Positions 33,727-45,842 of a stretch of 64,000 nt of DNA are shown here, in pieces. The position numbers were made by a program, and so were the translations under genes. Source of the DNA: Haemaphysalis longicornis (lineage: Eukaryota > Arthropoda > Arachnida > Ixodida > Ixodidae); contig CM023449.1 in the NCBI GenBank assembly GCA_013339765.2, positions 119,850,957 through 119,914,956 on the forward strand, read 5' to 3'. Each line of letters opens with the position of its first letter. Within the stretch, counting starts at the first letter, position 1. The notes beneath the pieces were generated by a model. The model saw nothing but the letters and a program-made list of their open reading frames with translations. It did not search any database and was not told the origin of the DNA.

Positions 33727-34103
33727 CAAACACAGCGAGGGCCACGGTAGCACTGTAGCGCCTTCCGCTGGCGTAGAGCAGGTCGCACACGTACGTTCCG
33801 CGGTCGGCGTAGTCCACCCGATTCACCTTTCAGGCTGGGCGGCTCCTGGAGCACGGAGAAGAAGGATCGGCCCTTCCATGCTTCGCCACGCGTGTGGTGG
33901 CCCTTGGAGAGGCCCGCCGCGGCGAGACCGTGCATCCAGGCTGTAGAATGGCTCGGTGCCGTTTTCGCTGCCGCCACTCCGGAACCAACGCACCAGGACC
34001 GCGGAGTCGTTGCGGCTTTCAACGCGGAGCTTCACGAGGCACGGGATCACCGCTCGTCCACCATCGGTGGCCAGGACTGTCGTGCCTCGGGGGTCAGCGA
34101 CAC
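33727..34103 (-). CDS. Sidestep-like Ig protein, first (V-type) Ig domain exon with two 1-bp frameshifts
   Basis: Minus-strand exon between an acceptor (TTTCTTGAAG before 34103) and a donor (TTTG/GTAAGA after 33727). In order it shows GVADPRGTTVLATDGGRAVIPC (first Cys about residue 22), VLVRWFR (core Trp about 40), an NGT glycosylation sequon, PFYSLDAR, GRSFFSV and, near the end, DYADRGTYVC (second Cys). The WF...YSLDAR...FFS...D.G.Y.C order is typical of the first Ig domain of Sidestep proteins. The reading frame changes twice, once within about 33901-33930 and once at 33826-33827, where removing one base restores KVNRVDYADRG. The length is 377 bp; two extra bases over 375 (125 codons) explain both shifts. 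No in-frame stop is needed to interrupt the corrected frame. This is either indel error in the assembly or a decaying gene. Both ends are phase 1, matching the exon at 13319-13429. Confidence 0.78.
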
Positions 34104-35576
34104 CTTCAAGAAACGACACAACGCAGCTACTTACTTTTCTGAACAGCTCATATTAGAGAAATGTGTTGTACCTACAGCCTTCTTGCACTACCTCTAAATT
34201 GTCTGCCAATACATGTGCTGCCACTACTTCTGTTTTATGGACAAACACGTTTTAAATCGACTCAGGGGAGGACCAAAATCACTTCTTATTATTTTCTGTC
34301 GGTTATTGCCCTAATCGAAACTATCGTTTGGTGGTTAAAGTTTGACTAATATTTCCAAGAAAAGATAGTGTTTTATGAGACTGTTTACCAGTTTTGTATA
34401 GGCTAATTGTGTGCACCCCCGGAATATTGCCACTCTAGATATAAAATTAGATTTCTACAATCATTTTTGAAGCTATTTCTTCTGTTTTACATCTTGGTTT
34501 CAAAATTCTGTGACTTACCAATTTTTCTGTGGCTTCTCGAACAAGCAATTTCTATTTGGTTTGGCAAAACCGCTATGCCGTGACTAAATAAGCAGGTAAA
34601 TATCACTCGTACTTTTGGAGACGGCAATGCACGGAATGAACTGCGACAATGTGTTGCCTCACCACAAACGATTCTCTGTAAATGATGCCCGTGCCTTCTG
34701 TTTTAAAACAGCAAGAAATACAAAAAAAGATACGTGCAGATCGAGCCTTTAATTCACAAATCGGCGTCGAAAAGCAACATCCAACGTCCGTAGTTTTGTT
34801 CTGCTTTTACCCCTCTTCGCACTCTCGGGCACGACACTATTTCTATTCTGGCTCAAAGCAAACACTATAAATAGTTAAATAAAAATGTTGTCAGCCATAA
34901 AACATCCTGCCTTAGAAAAAAGAGACCGTCGTCCACCAAAATAGAGAACATGAAAGTAACTTTGGAAATAAACTTGTGCCACTATCAGTGTGGCATTTAT
35001 AAGAGCCGAAAGAGCTTGTCATTATGCCATGAAATTTATTACGCTTCAGGCTCATTGAAGCACTTGAAATAAATTTTTATAATGGAAAGCAGTTCCCACA
35101 AACACGAGACGGGAACTCTAGTTCTGCGGAGTTCAAAACACGACCATTTTCCCAAGGGAAAGCTTGATGTGCTACAACGACCCAGCCTTAGTGTTGTACA
35201 ACTCTTAGCTACCCGATGTAATAAGGTACTCAGAATGTTCTTGTTTTTTTCTGTTTGCCGCTTGATGTACGATTATTGGTGGCGATCTTTATTTCATGAT
35301 ATTGATGTTGCCGTAGTCTTTTTGTTAGAGTTATCACAGCAAATCGGAATCCTTAAAGAATCCTTTAAATCAAAGGTGCTGACTCTTTCTGTCTCTCTCT
35401 TTCTCTCTCTCCTACAGCAAAACAAAAGAGACATCAACATTCTACTCCGCATGCTGTCAATGAAGCCGATACCCACAAACCCAGTGATTACCGTATTATA
35501 CACTAAATAAACAGTACCCCTTACAAAACCTATTTCCTGAGTAGGCTGGTCGTCACGGTTAGTGTAATACTGCAGT
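34104..35576. other. Presumed 5' intron of the Sidestep-like gene; nothing else seen
   Basis: On the minus strand this lies upstream of the V-type Ig exon and should contain or precede the signal-peptide exon, but I could not identify one. Frames of up to 142 codons are motif-free. Confidence 0.4.
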
Positions 35577-35584
35577 ATATTTAT

Positions 35585-36739
35585 TAGAGCACTGCACGGG
35601 CCTAAGTTTAAGGCCCGAGACCAGCCCGAGCCCACTTTGTGACCGGCCCGAGCCCGAGCCCGAGCCCGGGCCCGGCCCGGGCCCGCGAATTCATAAGTGA
35701 GCCTAGCCCGGGCCCGGCCCGGGCTCGTTTACTCAAGCCCACGAGCCGCCCGGACACGGTCTTTTTTTTTTAGCCTAGGGAGGGCCCGCATGTGTGTGAC
35801 CAGGCCTGGTCTTAGGCGTTGAAGAAAATTTGTTTATTATATTTGGTCGAGTGTCTTTGTAGCGGGAAATCAGACCGAGCATGTAGTCTGTACAAGCACG
35901 CCCTGAATTGTAACGCAAAAAATAAGGGTTTAAAACTACACGTAGTTTAGCTCACACCGTCTGCAGTTCACGCAACATGGGCGTAATAAGAGCTCGTATT
36001 CCTACACGAGACACACCATCACCTTTGATGACCAGACTCTTGGCAAATTCATGTGGCTGCTTTGCTCACAAGTTGGTATTAATGAAATTCCTTGCTCTCC
36101 ATTTGAATCCACGAGCATGTGCGTGCGTTGAAATATTTTCCCTGGAGTGGTTGTTAAGCGGTGGCGCTTCTCTAGCACGCGAGTTTGATTTCCAGCCATG
36201 GCAGCCGCATTTAGATTGGTTCGACGTCTCAAACACACGCACATAGACATAAATGCACAGCTCCAGGGTGGCTTAAAATAATTCCTTCCCCGCTAGGGCA
36301 CTCCTTGTAACCGTATCTTTGATATTTTATACACCAAAATATAAAATCTTGATGCAGTACATGAAATGTCATTCAAGTTACAGTATAGGGACTATCAGCC
36401 CTAGCAAAACACATTTTTAAAACAATGTGTACAACTAACATGAAGAAGCGCGTAAAAGTATACTCAGATAATTCAATTTAATGCTCTTTTCTACACTTCA
36501 CGTCGTAACTGTAAACGGCCGGGCCTATGAATTCAAGCCCGAGCCCGCCCCAGGCCCGTGGCGTCGAGCCCGAGCCCGGCCCGGGCCCGCGGCACTGAGC
36601 CCGAGCCCAGCCCGGGCGCGCGGCAATGAGCCCTGGCCCGGCCCGGGCCCGCCGATAATCGACTTCGCGTAACCCAGCCCGCCCGCGGGCCGGGTCGGGT
36701 TCGGGATTTCAGGCAGGCCCGGGCCCGTGCAGTGCTCTA
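35585..36739. mobile_element. hAT-type non-autonomous transposon with GC-rich subterminal arms
   Basis: It starts TAGAGCACTGCACGGGCC and ends with the exact reverse complement, an 18-bp perfect terminal inverted repeat. It is flanked by 8-bp direct repeats ATATTTAT (35577-35584) and ATATCTAT (36740-36747), 7 of 8 identical. These fit the hAT target pattern nTnnnnAn. Both arms (35600-35760 and 36520-36720) are packed with GAGCCCGAGCCCGG and GGGCCCGGCCCGGGC units, while the centre is AT-rich. No transposase frame is present. Length 1155 bp. Confidence 0.88.
36143..36250 (+). mobile_element. SINE fragment inside the hAT element
   Basis: GTTGTTAAGCGGTGGCGCTT, GAGTTTGATTTCCAGCC (B-box-like) and GCAGCCGCATTTAGATTGG follow the order of a tRNA-headed tick SINE (head, then CGGCCGCATTT-type body). 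It is truncated at about 108 bp. Confidence 0.5.
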
Positions 36740-36749
36740 ATATCTATAC

Positions 36750-38230
36750 GCATTTGTTACTTAATATCTAACCACCAAGCACTACAGCACAAGAACAACC
36801 TGTATAAATGAACATTATGTCCCTTGTGAAAAAAAAAAAAACGTAATATTTTTTTCAACAGTTTATACCATGTGGCAACGGTTGGTTTGTTGTACTTTGT
36901 GCATGCAAAAAATTATTTCTATGATCTCCGAAGAAATTTTGCCTATTGTGAGTGCTCCGCAATATACGGTAATATTTTGGCAGAGTACCCTTCAGTAGGA
37001 GATAATCGAAATCAGATAGCAAACGTCAATGCTTTAGGGCCCGTATTTGTTTCCTGTTTTGAACACAGTAACCATAGTGTGAAAAACAGGGCGAAAAATT
37101 ATCACAACTTCACTGACTTAACGTCTCGAACGATGTTAAGAGCGAAGCTACCTGACGTTCTCTAAGCGTGAGGCTAAGCTTCATACAAACTTTTAAAAAC
37201 CAGCAGATAGATTTTCGCGAACTCAGATTTCTCAGACTGGTTGAGTGGTTATATATCATAGCCGGCTCTCCCCCTTTCTTCCGGTTTTTGAATTCGCCAG
37301 ACGACACCGTTCCGGTAAGCGCGCCAATATCACTGGCGCTCTGACGGGGCCTCGTCTTCCAGATAGTGCGCGATTATTACCCATTTTCCGAATATTCCAA
37401 ATGCGACCGCAACGCGCACTTGTCTATACTCCGTTTAATACATAGCCTTCAACATGGCCAAGGCTAGAGAGAGTGATTGGGAGCTTCCTGTCACGTGGAA
37501 AGTAGAGCACAAAGCTGTTTCAACAAGCAAGAAGACTTCAAAACATTGTGAACTCAGTCATTATGATTCCGATTTTGCTAGTTTTACCCGGACAGACAAT
37601 GTTTACGTGTGATTACAGCTTCTTTCATTGTTTCTCACAAGAGAAACTCAAGGATGGCGCCATGTGTCCAAACAGAATGATGCCAAAGGAGCGCGTCTGA
37701 ATTTAAAGCAAACGAACCGAACGGTTTCGCTACTGCTGCCTGTTCTTTAACTATGTAGCCGCTATGCTCCGGTGCGCTAATCTAAGCCAGGACGCGAGGG
37801 GAAGTGATACCATTTGTTTATTTTTTGCAGCGGATTACTTGCCTAGCTTCCACTGCGTGCGGTGCATGCCGCTTGCTCTCCCCCTCGCACGATGATGCCC
37901 TCTCCACATCGCTCTGCCGGCGTTAGCACGCCCCGACCAAGCACAGCACCGCTATTAAAACTTCATAAACATAAATGCGCACTTTTCTTAGTTAACAAAA
38001 CTGGATGCAATGCAGATCCAAGCCACTGCAAAACCGTTCATCATTCCACTATGTCCGGATTAAGAGCAGCGAAGATAGATTGTGTTTACGTATCATTCGC
38101 TTTGAACAAAACGCTTGCCATAAAAAATAGACGGCACAAGATTAGGAAGCGCGATGATGAAATTAGTTGTTTCAAAATTCCTCCGGTTTACTAACGTGAT
38201 GGGTCAGACAACGAACAAAGAAAGCAAATT
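36750..38230. other. No recognised gene
   Basis: Poly-A tract at 36829-36841. Frames of up to 110 codons without motifs. Confidence 0.4.
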
Positions 38231-38773
38231 TATGCAAAGAGTAATGAAAGGAAAAGGCAAAGAAATGCCTCCTTAAGCATATGCACCTTTTCTCCGAAAT
38301 TGCTTATGTCTTTTTTTTTCAAACTTGCGATATATAGGGTTCTCATGGGGTGGTTCTGCGTGGCATCTGGCGAATAAACATACGCTAGATAACCATTTTT
38401 AAACGTTTTCAACATCAAAAATGCTTTGAATACATCGTAAACACGTGAACACAGCAACTCAAAATAGGAGATCACAAAGTATTTGACTCGAACACCCCTT
38501 CTGTACACCTGAGGGAACTGGTAAGCTTGATCATAAAAATGTTCCGCTCTTACTAAGTCTGGGGGTAGTTTGTGCACTTCAGTGGCGCCACTCGAGCTAT
38601 ATTGTGGCAGTGCAGTGTTCAAAATTGCAGTATTCAATGAATTTGATAACCACTTTCAAATCGCAACAAAATCGAGACCGAAAAAGAAATCCGTACCTGC
38701 TGCGACGAGGAAATACGGAGTGGCGCTGTGTGCTAGCGGTAAGTATAGCTTTCGATGCTACGATTCGCGGTGT

Positions 38774-38807
<34 letters not shown>

Positions 38808-39311
38808 TGTGTGTGTGTGTGTGTGGGGGGGGGGGGGATTGAAAGCGTGGCTGAGTCTCTTTAGGACTGATTTGAGGCGCTTTTTTTTCGTAATGAGCCA
38901 GATCCAGAAACCGAAACTAAGTTGCATACAACTGCAGTGACAAAAAAACTCGGCAACTTTCTCCTAAAAAGGAGGTGGCAAGAAAATAGTTGAGATAACG
39001 TCCTGCAAAAAGTGTACGACATTGTAGTTCGTATCGAAAATGGGCCAGGTCCTGCTGTTTCACGAATTAAAAAGAGCCAAATGCATTTGCCCATCGGGAG
39101 TTTGATTTTGGCTTGACTCTTCCGACATTTTCGTGGGTGCTTTGGGAAGTTTTTTTTTTTTTTTTTGCTTTTCGGATGTGACTCGTTATGAATTCAGGCG
39201 GCAGTGTGGAGATAGGCAAAATATCTGTCCCCAGATATCAATGACGAAGTGAACTGAAGAAGACGTGAACGAAATGAAACCTGGAAATATGAAGCGATGA
39301 TTTCATTTCGT
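38230..39311. repeat. (GA)n-(GT)n-(G)n compound tract within otherwise unassigned DNA
   Basis: GA repeats at 38775-38806 pass directly into GT (38805-38824) and a 14-base G run ending at 38838. A T run lies at 39150-39166. An 11-bp-stem hairpin (ACGAAATGAAA / TTTCATTTCGT) lies at 39269-39311. A 135-codon minus frame at 38230-38637 has no known motif. Confidence 0.7.
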
Positions 39312-42300
39312 CTCACCCGTCGCTATAAAATAACTACGGTGGTATTTATTTTTTAGTCCAATATTTATGATTTTAATACTTGTATAAATCGCCGCCGCTT
39401 ACAAGCCCTGGCAAATCTGCCCCCTCCTCGCTCCCCCCTCTGAGAGTACGAATTACTTCATTAACGTGAATAAAATATGATCAGCTTTCTTGTGAAGCGA
39501 TTCGGAAATTCATGGCAAAGCAATGAAGAGCTTGCTTACTTCATGACTGCCTTCAGGCGTGCCCAAGAAAATTATCCTAGGGAAGAATTCAAAAAGACCT
39601 GCAAATGGTGCCAACACCACTCACCTGAGCTCCATGTATAGTGTTATACTGTTCATGAAGCCCTGTTGCATATTTTCAATGCCTTTTCCACCAATCCTCA
39701 ATCGCATGGTGCTTGAAAGTCAATTTAAATAACGTTTTGTTAAAAATGCCGCAGCAACCTGAGTGTTTCAATTCAAGATGAGCCAAATCCAAACGTATCA
39801 CCGCAGTACTGCTCAAATTCACGTAATGATTTTCAATTACTTGAGGCCTTTAACTTCCTCTAGCAGACATGTAAAATGCATCATGTAATAGCTTTGATGG
39901 CGTTGCATTTACGTCCGATAACAAACTTTCGCTTCTTTCTCAAATTTGAGTTAGTTGGATCTGACTAATTTCGAAAATAAACAACTCATATGATTTAGAT
40001 ACGCCGATCGAAAGCTAAAAAAAAAAACATGGAAACCTTGGTTGCTCGAATAAAACAAATACCCATGCGTTCAATCGTATACCTGTCCAATTATCTCTTT
40101 CAGACTGTGGAAGACCTAAGATAGTACCGGAGGAGCAACATAAACATTAGGAAAGGCAAACTCTGGCATCTGAAATGGTAGTTCTGCGTTCGACTATATT
40201 TACTTAGTGTGCAAAATGCCCCTGTTTTACTCTGCTCCTTTTCTCAACAAAGCTCACTCTATTCCTTTGGCTTCGCGCGTGTGTGTCCTATTTTCGCTCT
40301 CTCCATCTGTATGTTTTTTTTTCACCACATACACATATGGAAATGTGTCGCAATGTTTGCGCAATCACGATGCACGCTGCCATGGTAATCGCGCAGGCGT
40401 ACCACAAACGCGATAATCGACAAGTGCACTCAGCAGAAACATCAGCAAGGTCACGAGCCAAATATTGATGCAACCCCGCCGATCAGCGCCGCAGTCGATT
40501 GATGGTGATTTTGCAAGGAGTAAAACACAACCGGGTGCGAATGCTTACTGAAAATGTGTTCCGTCCTTTAAAATACAGCTTGCTTCCATGCATTGCAAGA
40601 TCTTTTAAATCAGGGAGTGGTGAAAGGCTCTTGCCGTGGTAGTATTTCTTATGGGTCTACACGTCACCCCCGTCGGAACGTCGCAATCGGTCGCTGCATT
40701 TGGCATTGAGTTGCGTATTTATACTTCAACGGCAAAAATTGTTGGTGTATCGTGTTTGTAAGAAATTATTTGAATTACTAATCCTGTGTGTTTGTTTTTA
40801 TTATCAAATCACTATGGAATACCATGGTGATACGTATGAAACACTTCTTCACTGCGCCATCGTGATTGAGTTTGTGCCTTCTTCTTTATTGGTTAACGGT
40901 TCGCAGAGCATTTAGAGCATCGTGTTCTCGTGAAATGACTCTGTATTTTGGTATTTTCTTTGAACCAGCACGCTGAAGCGCGCGCTAGAAAACAGAGACA
41001 GTAGCACACTGAGAGTTTTATTTATTCTCTTTGCGCCCTTTCGAAGGATGTAGTCAAGAGAGATTATTATTAGTTGTTAGGAAAACAAAACAAACGAAAA
41101 ACGTTTTCGACAAGACCCATTTGCATTCGAACGGGACTATAGCCCCAACGTAATTCAGGATTCCCATTGGAATGCCATTTACTTGGCTATTGTGAAACAA
41201 AATTTAGTCTTCATCAATCCTACAAAATACAGCGCACGTGCATCTGCAAGAACTCGCATAGGGTAACATCCTACTGAATATTGGAATAAACGTGAGGGAA
41301 AAAAGAGTTTAAAATATGGCAGCTGAGGAAACCATAGTAGAATGAGGGCTTATTAAGAAATGTGCCTAGGTACGAATAGAATGAGTTTTGTATACGTTTT
41401 TCTTAAAAGCTGACCAATTCGGTTAAACCCCACTGATTAAAACCTTTTCATACAGATAAAACGTAAAACCAGTGGCATAACATTCAATTTTAGGTTTGAT
41501 ATCTGATTTGTGTTTACGCTTCGACAAAGAATACTGAAGAGAAGAAAGTAAAATATCCTAGTGTTTTAAGTTTCCCGAAGAACAAAGGGAAATCAGCTCG
41601 AAACAGTTACAATATGTTTACACTCTGACTTTAAAGGCGATATTTGTAGAGTGCTGTAATGGTATGGGGAGCAGACGCAGGTTGAAGTGTGTAATAAAAG
41701 GTGTACCGAACAGCACAAACTGAAATAACGATTATATTTCATGTCATACCACTATCCACCTATTGTTAGTTTAGAGCCACAATAACGAGGTTCTGGAAGG
41801 TTTAAGAAGGAAGCATTGAATATCAACGTAGGTTCGTGAGTGGCAAACGCAGCCTCAATATCAAAAAAGCCGGATGACAGGGTTTCTGCTAATAAAACTC
41901 CAAAGGTCTACCCCATTTTGCACGAAATAAATAAGCTGTCGTTCCCACACAGCATTGAGGAGCGCTTAATCTGGATGTACACATCGGTCTATTTCCCTAT
42001 AATCGACAACATAGCTTCTTCCCAGAATTTATGAACTGCCTACTACGTGCATCAGAGACATGTAGTAGAGTAAACTTCTGGCACTCTCTTCAAGAAATGA
42101 AATAACAGTACCACGTTCTCGTTGCGTGAACACGCTGCACTAAAAACTACAGCAGTTTCACTCGCTGTTCTCGGTTATTTACCATAACGCGTAGCCCACA
42201 CGCGGGGACAGGAGATCTGATCTTCTCCGCGTTTATAAATAGAATATATTCTTTCAACTAGTGTTGAACTAGCCTGTCGGATACACCAGATAAACCACAC

Positions 42301-42778
42301 GACCTTGCTTACATAATAATCTCAGCCTAATGCCTTCTGTGACGACAAGGGCCAGAGCCAGCGACTACAAACTGAAACTTTTTAATTGAACCACGCACTT
42401 GAAATGGGCTATTCATGCAGTACAAAAGAAGTGTGGAGTACGCCTTTGCAACGTGTGTAACTTGGTGCCCTCCACCGCAGTGTCCCACAATGCCAAAGTT
42501 GTGCAAAATGTCGTACCTACTCTCTTGTTTGAAGCAAAGCTACTGGGTCGAAGGAGAGGGTTTGGCTGTAAATCAGTGGAGAGGGGCCCTTAAGGGATAC
42601 GGCGTGTGAGAACAATACCGACGAAGCACTGAAACTGAACAATGGGGAGTCGAGTCAGAGACTCACGAGGCCAAGGAAGCGATGTGCAGTTGAGGCGTGT
42701 CTATTCCACGTCATAACGAGCGCGTTTATGGTGCAAACGGCGGGATTCTGTCCTTAGCGCACGATTTTTCTTTGTCTA
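39312..42778. other. No recognised feature
   Basis: About 3.5 kb of AT-rich DNA with only short frames (up to 71 codons). No terminal repeats or tRNA-like promoters were noticed. Confidence 0.4.
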
Positions 42779-42841
42779 ATGCTATGGCCTCGTTTCTTCA
42801 CGGGTCGTTTCACGTCACAGATGAAAACAAAAGGTCCAATT

Positions 42842-43342
42842 CAGGGTGTCCCTAAGTACATCATCATGTTTTTCGTTTGTTATCTGTGGTGGTTGCTAGC
42901 GCGACAGAGATCTGCGAAACTACGGAGGCAACCAACCACACTGCATTTTGAAACGTGGGGCATCGATTTTTTGGCGCGGCGTAGACCTACTCCTTTTTTG
43001 AGCGCGGATGGCTATCTATGCAGACTGCGCGACAGCTATTTCATCTGCGATGTAACTCGTGTTGTTTTGTTTCTTTGGGAGCATGTAGGATTTGATCATT
43101 GCGTGCCTCGTTGGGGCACTGTTTTTTTCCTTCCTCCGCCTGATTATTGTTTGCTGACTTCGAATTGTTTACGAGCGAAGTTCTTGTCAAAAAAGAACTT
43201 GGTGCATGACCGCTCAAACATATTGTGGCGCGATTCGTCTCGGCTTCGCTGTTACGCCCACCCATGTCGAAAACCACATTTCCAGAGGAATAAATTTTAT
43301 TGTTTATTTTTTCTGACGATAGAGACATTAGGGACGCCGTTG
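42842..43342. mobile_element. Possible MITE with CAGGGTGTCCCTAA ends
   Basis: The left end CAGGGTGTCCCTAA and the right end, in reverse complement CAACGGCGTCCCTAA, form a short imperfect inverted repeat 501 bp apart. Flanks AATT / AATA could be a 3-4 bp target duplication. A 195-codon plus frame (42779-43366) runs through and beyond the element and shows no known domain; it is probably fortuitous. Confidence 0.35.
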
Positions 43343-43791
43343 AATATGACTGATGCGGAAGTGTGACAGCCCATCATTACACCATGTAGCGAAATCAACA
43401 GCGCACGTCGGATGGGTAATATAGCTTCTAATTTTGGTCTTTTTATCATCTCCAACTTTCTGCGACGGCTCACTTCGCGTGTACGCATAGCCAGTCAATA
43501 TTAAAATGGGAGTAGTAAGGAACCACGATCTGACCCACTAGTGTTGAAGATAGAGCCGAGGCCTTTTTACGTTCGCAAGCTCAAAATATGGCCGCGGTAT
43601 CTGCTGCTTTCGTTGCATATACCGACGAAAGACAATGGTATACAGGCGCCCCTGCGAAAAATACGTGTCTCCTTTCTCGTTCCCGCCCAGCTCTCAGATC
43701 GTTAATCTCCCGTCTCGTTTCCTCCAAGATAATTCGCTAGAGGTTTGCTCAAGTCACTTTAATTAGGCGCGTTCCACTGCTCTAAAGTCGG

Positions 43792-43848
43792 GGTGCCTCG
43801 ATTGCCAGCGCTGCTGTACGGCGGAAACGCGCAGTGAATCGAGGCACC
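43792..43848. repeat. Stem-loop with 12-bp perfect outer stem
   Basis: GGTGCCTCGATT and AATCGAGGCACC pair exactly. After a 4-base mismatch on each side, GCGC pairs with GCGC inside, around a loop of about 17 bases. It lies in otherwise unassigned DNA. Confidence 0.8.
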
Positions 43849-43849
43849 T

Positions 43850-45605
43850 ACTACAACGTTTATAGAACCACGTTGCCTACTCACGAGCGTTTCAGGCGGA
43901 ACGTGAAACCTATCTATTGGAACCTTTCGCGTTACTGTTGCCGATTTGATTTCTTACTGCCGCCAGGTAGCGCGAACAACAGCATGCGAACGGTTTTTTC
44001 TGCAGTTGACCTGTAATTTTAATTTGCTATCAGACAAAAACAAAGCATCCATAGATTCTTTAAATACAGGAACACTCCAAATATCACTTATGTTATTGGT
44101 TTTCTGCCTTATATTTGCGTAATGTCTTGTTCTTGTTCAACAATGTTGACAAGTAAGAACACTTGACACCAGCACTTAGATGTTTGCATGTGGTGGTGGG
44201 TATGTAAGAACATTGCGCAGCTTCTATTTCATTTTAAGCCGGGTGGCTGAATCGAGTCTTCAGGCACAGCAGACAAACAGGCATTAGTAAAAACGGAAAT
44301 TTCTGCGTTGAAGTAGCCCAATGAAGACTATCGTCTCTTAACATGTACCTTGCAACAATAACAATACGAAAGACGAAAAAAACGGCTCTTGACGTGCTAT
44401 TATTATACCGACGAGTCTTCTCAGCAATTAAAAAGGATAATATTTTTGTTATATTGCGCAATACCTCCTAACTGCCGTTTTTAGAACTCTATAGCTGCAG
44501 GAGAAGCACTTTGTTACTGTGTGAGACGAACAAAAATCCTAAACTATACATGAGGCCCGATTGGGGCCGTGTGAAAACAGCTTGCGACAAAAGGGAACAG
44601 CGAAAACCAGCGAAGTGGCAGAATACCACTCATTTATGGAAAGTATTAGCAGGAATTCTTTCTAATTTTAACGTGCGTTCTATAGATAATTAACAGTGAC
44701 TGCCTAGTTAGTGAGCAGAAGTAGCTTGGCAGGTCGTGAAACGATCACGTCAGGATGATTCTTTTTAAGGTGGCGTGCTCTGTTTTTATTTTAAAAGCCG
44801 GCCAAACCGCTTCTGCTCAAAGGAGAAGCCACAGTGACTGTAAATAGCAGCGACTCTTGTGATTGATTGATTCTCTGTCCGATTAATTTCCACCTCTTTA
44901 CGTGCGCCGTAAATTTTCGCCTGTTCAGCAGCGCAACGCCTAAATAGTGAACGCAAAAAGGTTTTCCTGTTTAGGTAAATACCAAAGGGACTGCTCCACC
45001 TTTCATGGAACGGTCTGACATCACGTTTACACCAGCCAGCCCAACCGCTTCTGCTCGACAGCGGCCACCCTCCAAGACGTCCCGCCAGAGTACCGCACCG
45101 TAGTCCATTCACAAATTCCTTCACCGGAAAGGTGCGCGGCGAAAGCGCCATCCGATAGCGTAATTGAAAACATTGATCCACATGAGATAAAACCTGTGTG
45201 ATCTCCTCGTGTATTTTATCAATACCAAATCCACCGCCCACTTCACAATGGGAGTGTGACTCCTGTATTGCCGACATCTCCTAAGGTGGGTCCCCTAGCT
45301 TCACCGGGATCGTCCCGCCGTAACTGAATTCGGGAGCCGCTCGTGCCTGACTACCAAAGCAACCGATGTTTCAAATTGCCCAAGTAGCGGCGCTCTGGGC
45401 AGCGATAGAAAACTCAGCGCCGCGGGGGAGCCCGTTTTGCCAATGTTCTCGCTTTCCAGCAGGTGTCGCCCCGAGATTAACCAGTCACGGGACTAAAGCG
45501 CTGGGAAAATTAGCAGTTGGGGGAAAAGGGCCGGAGTAGAAGGAAAGGGTTTGGTTGGCCTCTCGGAGCTGATGCGTTTCGCATTGAAAAATCGTGCACT
45601 TCGCA
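43850..45605. other. No recognised gene; one 163-codon minus frame
   Basis: The minus frame at 44786-45277 (MSAIQESHSHCEVGGGFGID and onward) is the longest non-repeat frame nearby but matches no family I know. CAACCGCTTCTGCTC recurs at about 45046 and in a variant at 44805. It may be chance or part of an unknown repeat. Confidence 0.2.
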
Positions 45606-45842
45606 GTCAAACGACGATGATGGTACAACGCGAATCTTTCTCGTGATAGGTTCTCTGGTTGTGGTCTAAGATTTGCAAACCGCGTGGACCATGTCGAAAT
45701 GGAGCAACCGGGTAGAGGCGGGCTTCAAAGGAGGGGTGGGGGGGCAGGTACGATTCCATCAAGGGGAAGCATTTTTCCCCTCCAATTCGGCGTTTCCACG
45801 TTACAGACACCACCAGTGAGAATACTACAGCTTCGCTTTAAA
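45606..45842 (+). repeat. Dispersed repeat family, copy 2
   Basis: Matches the reverse complement of 2150-2378 as described there. This copy has G-rich expansions (GGTGGGGGGGCAGG) and GAAGCATTTTTCCCC in its middle. Confidence 0.65.

Noticed and set aside
38230..38637. Minus frame containing HKLPPDLVRAEHFYDQAYQF between AG and GT dinucleotides, considered as an exon
   Set aside because: It looks protein-like, but no family is recognised and AG/GT pairs are frequent by chance.
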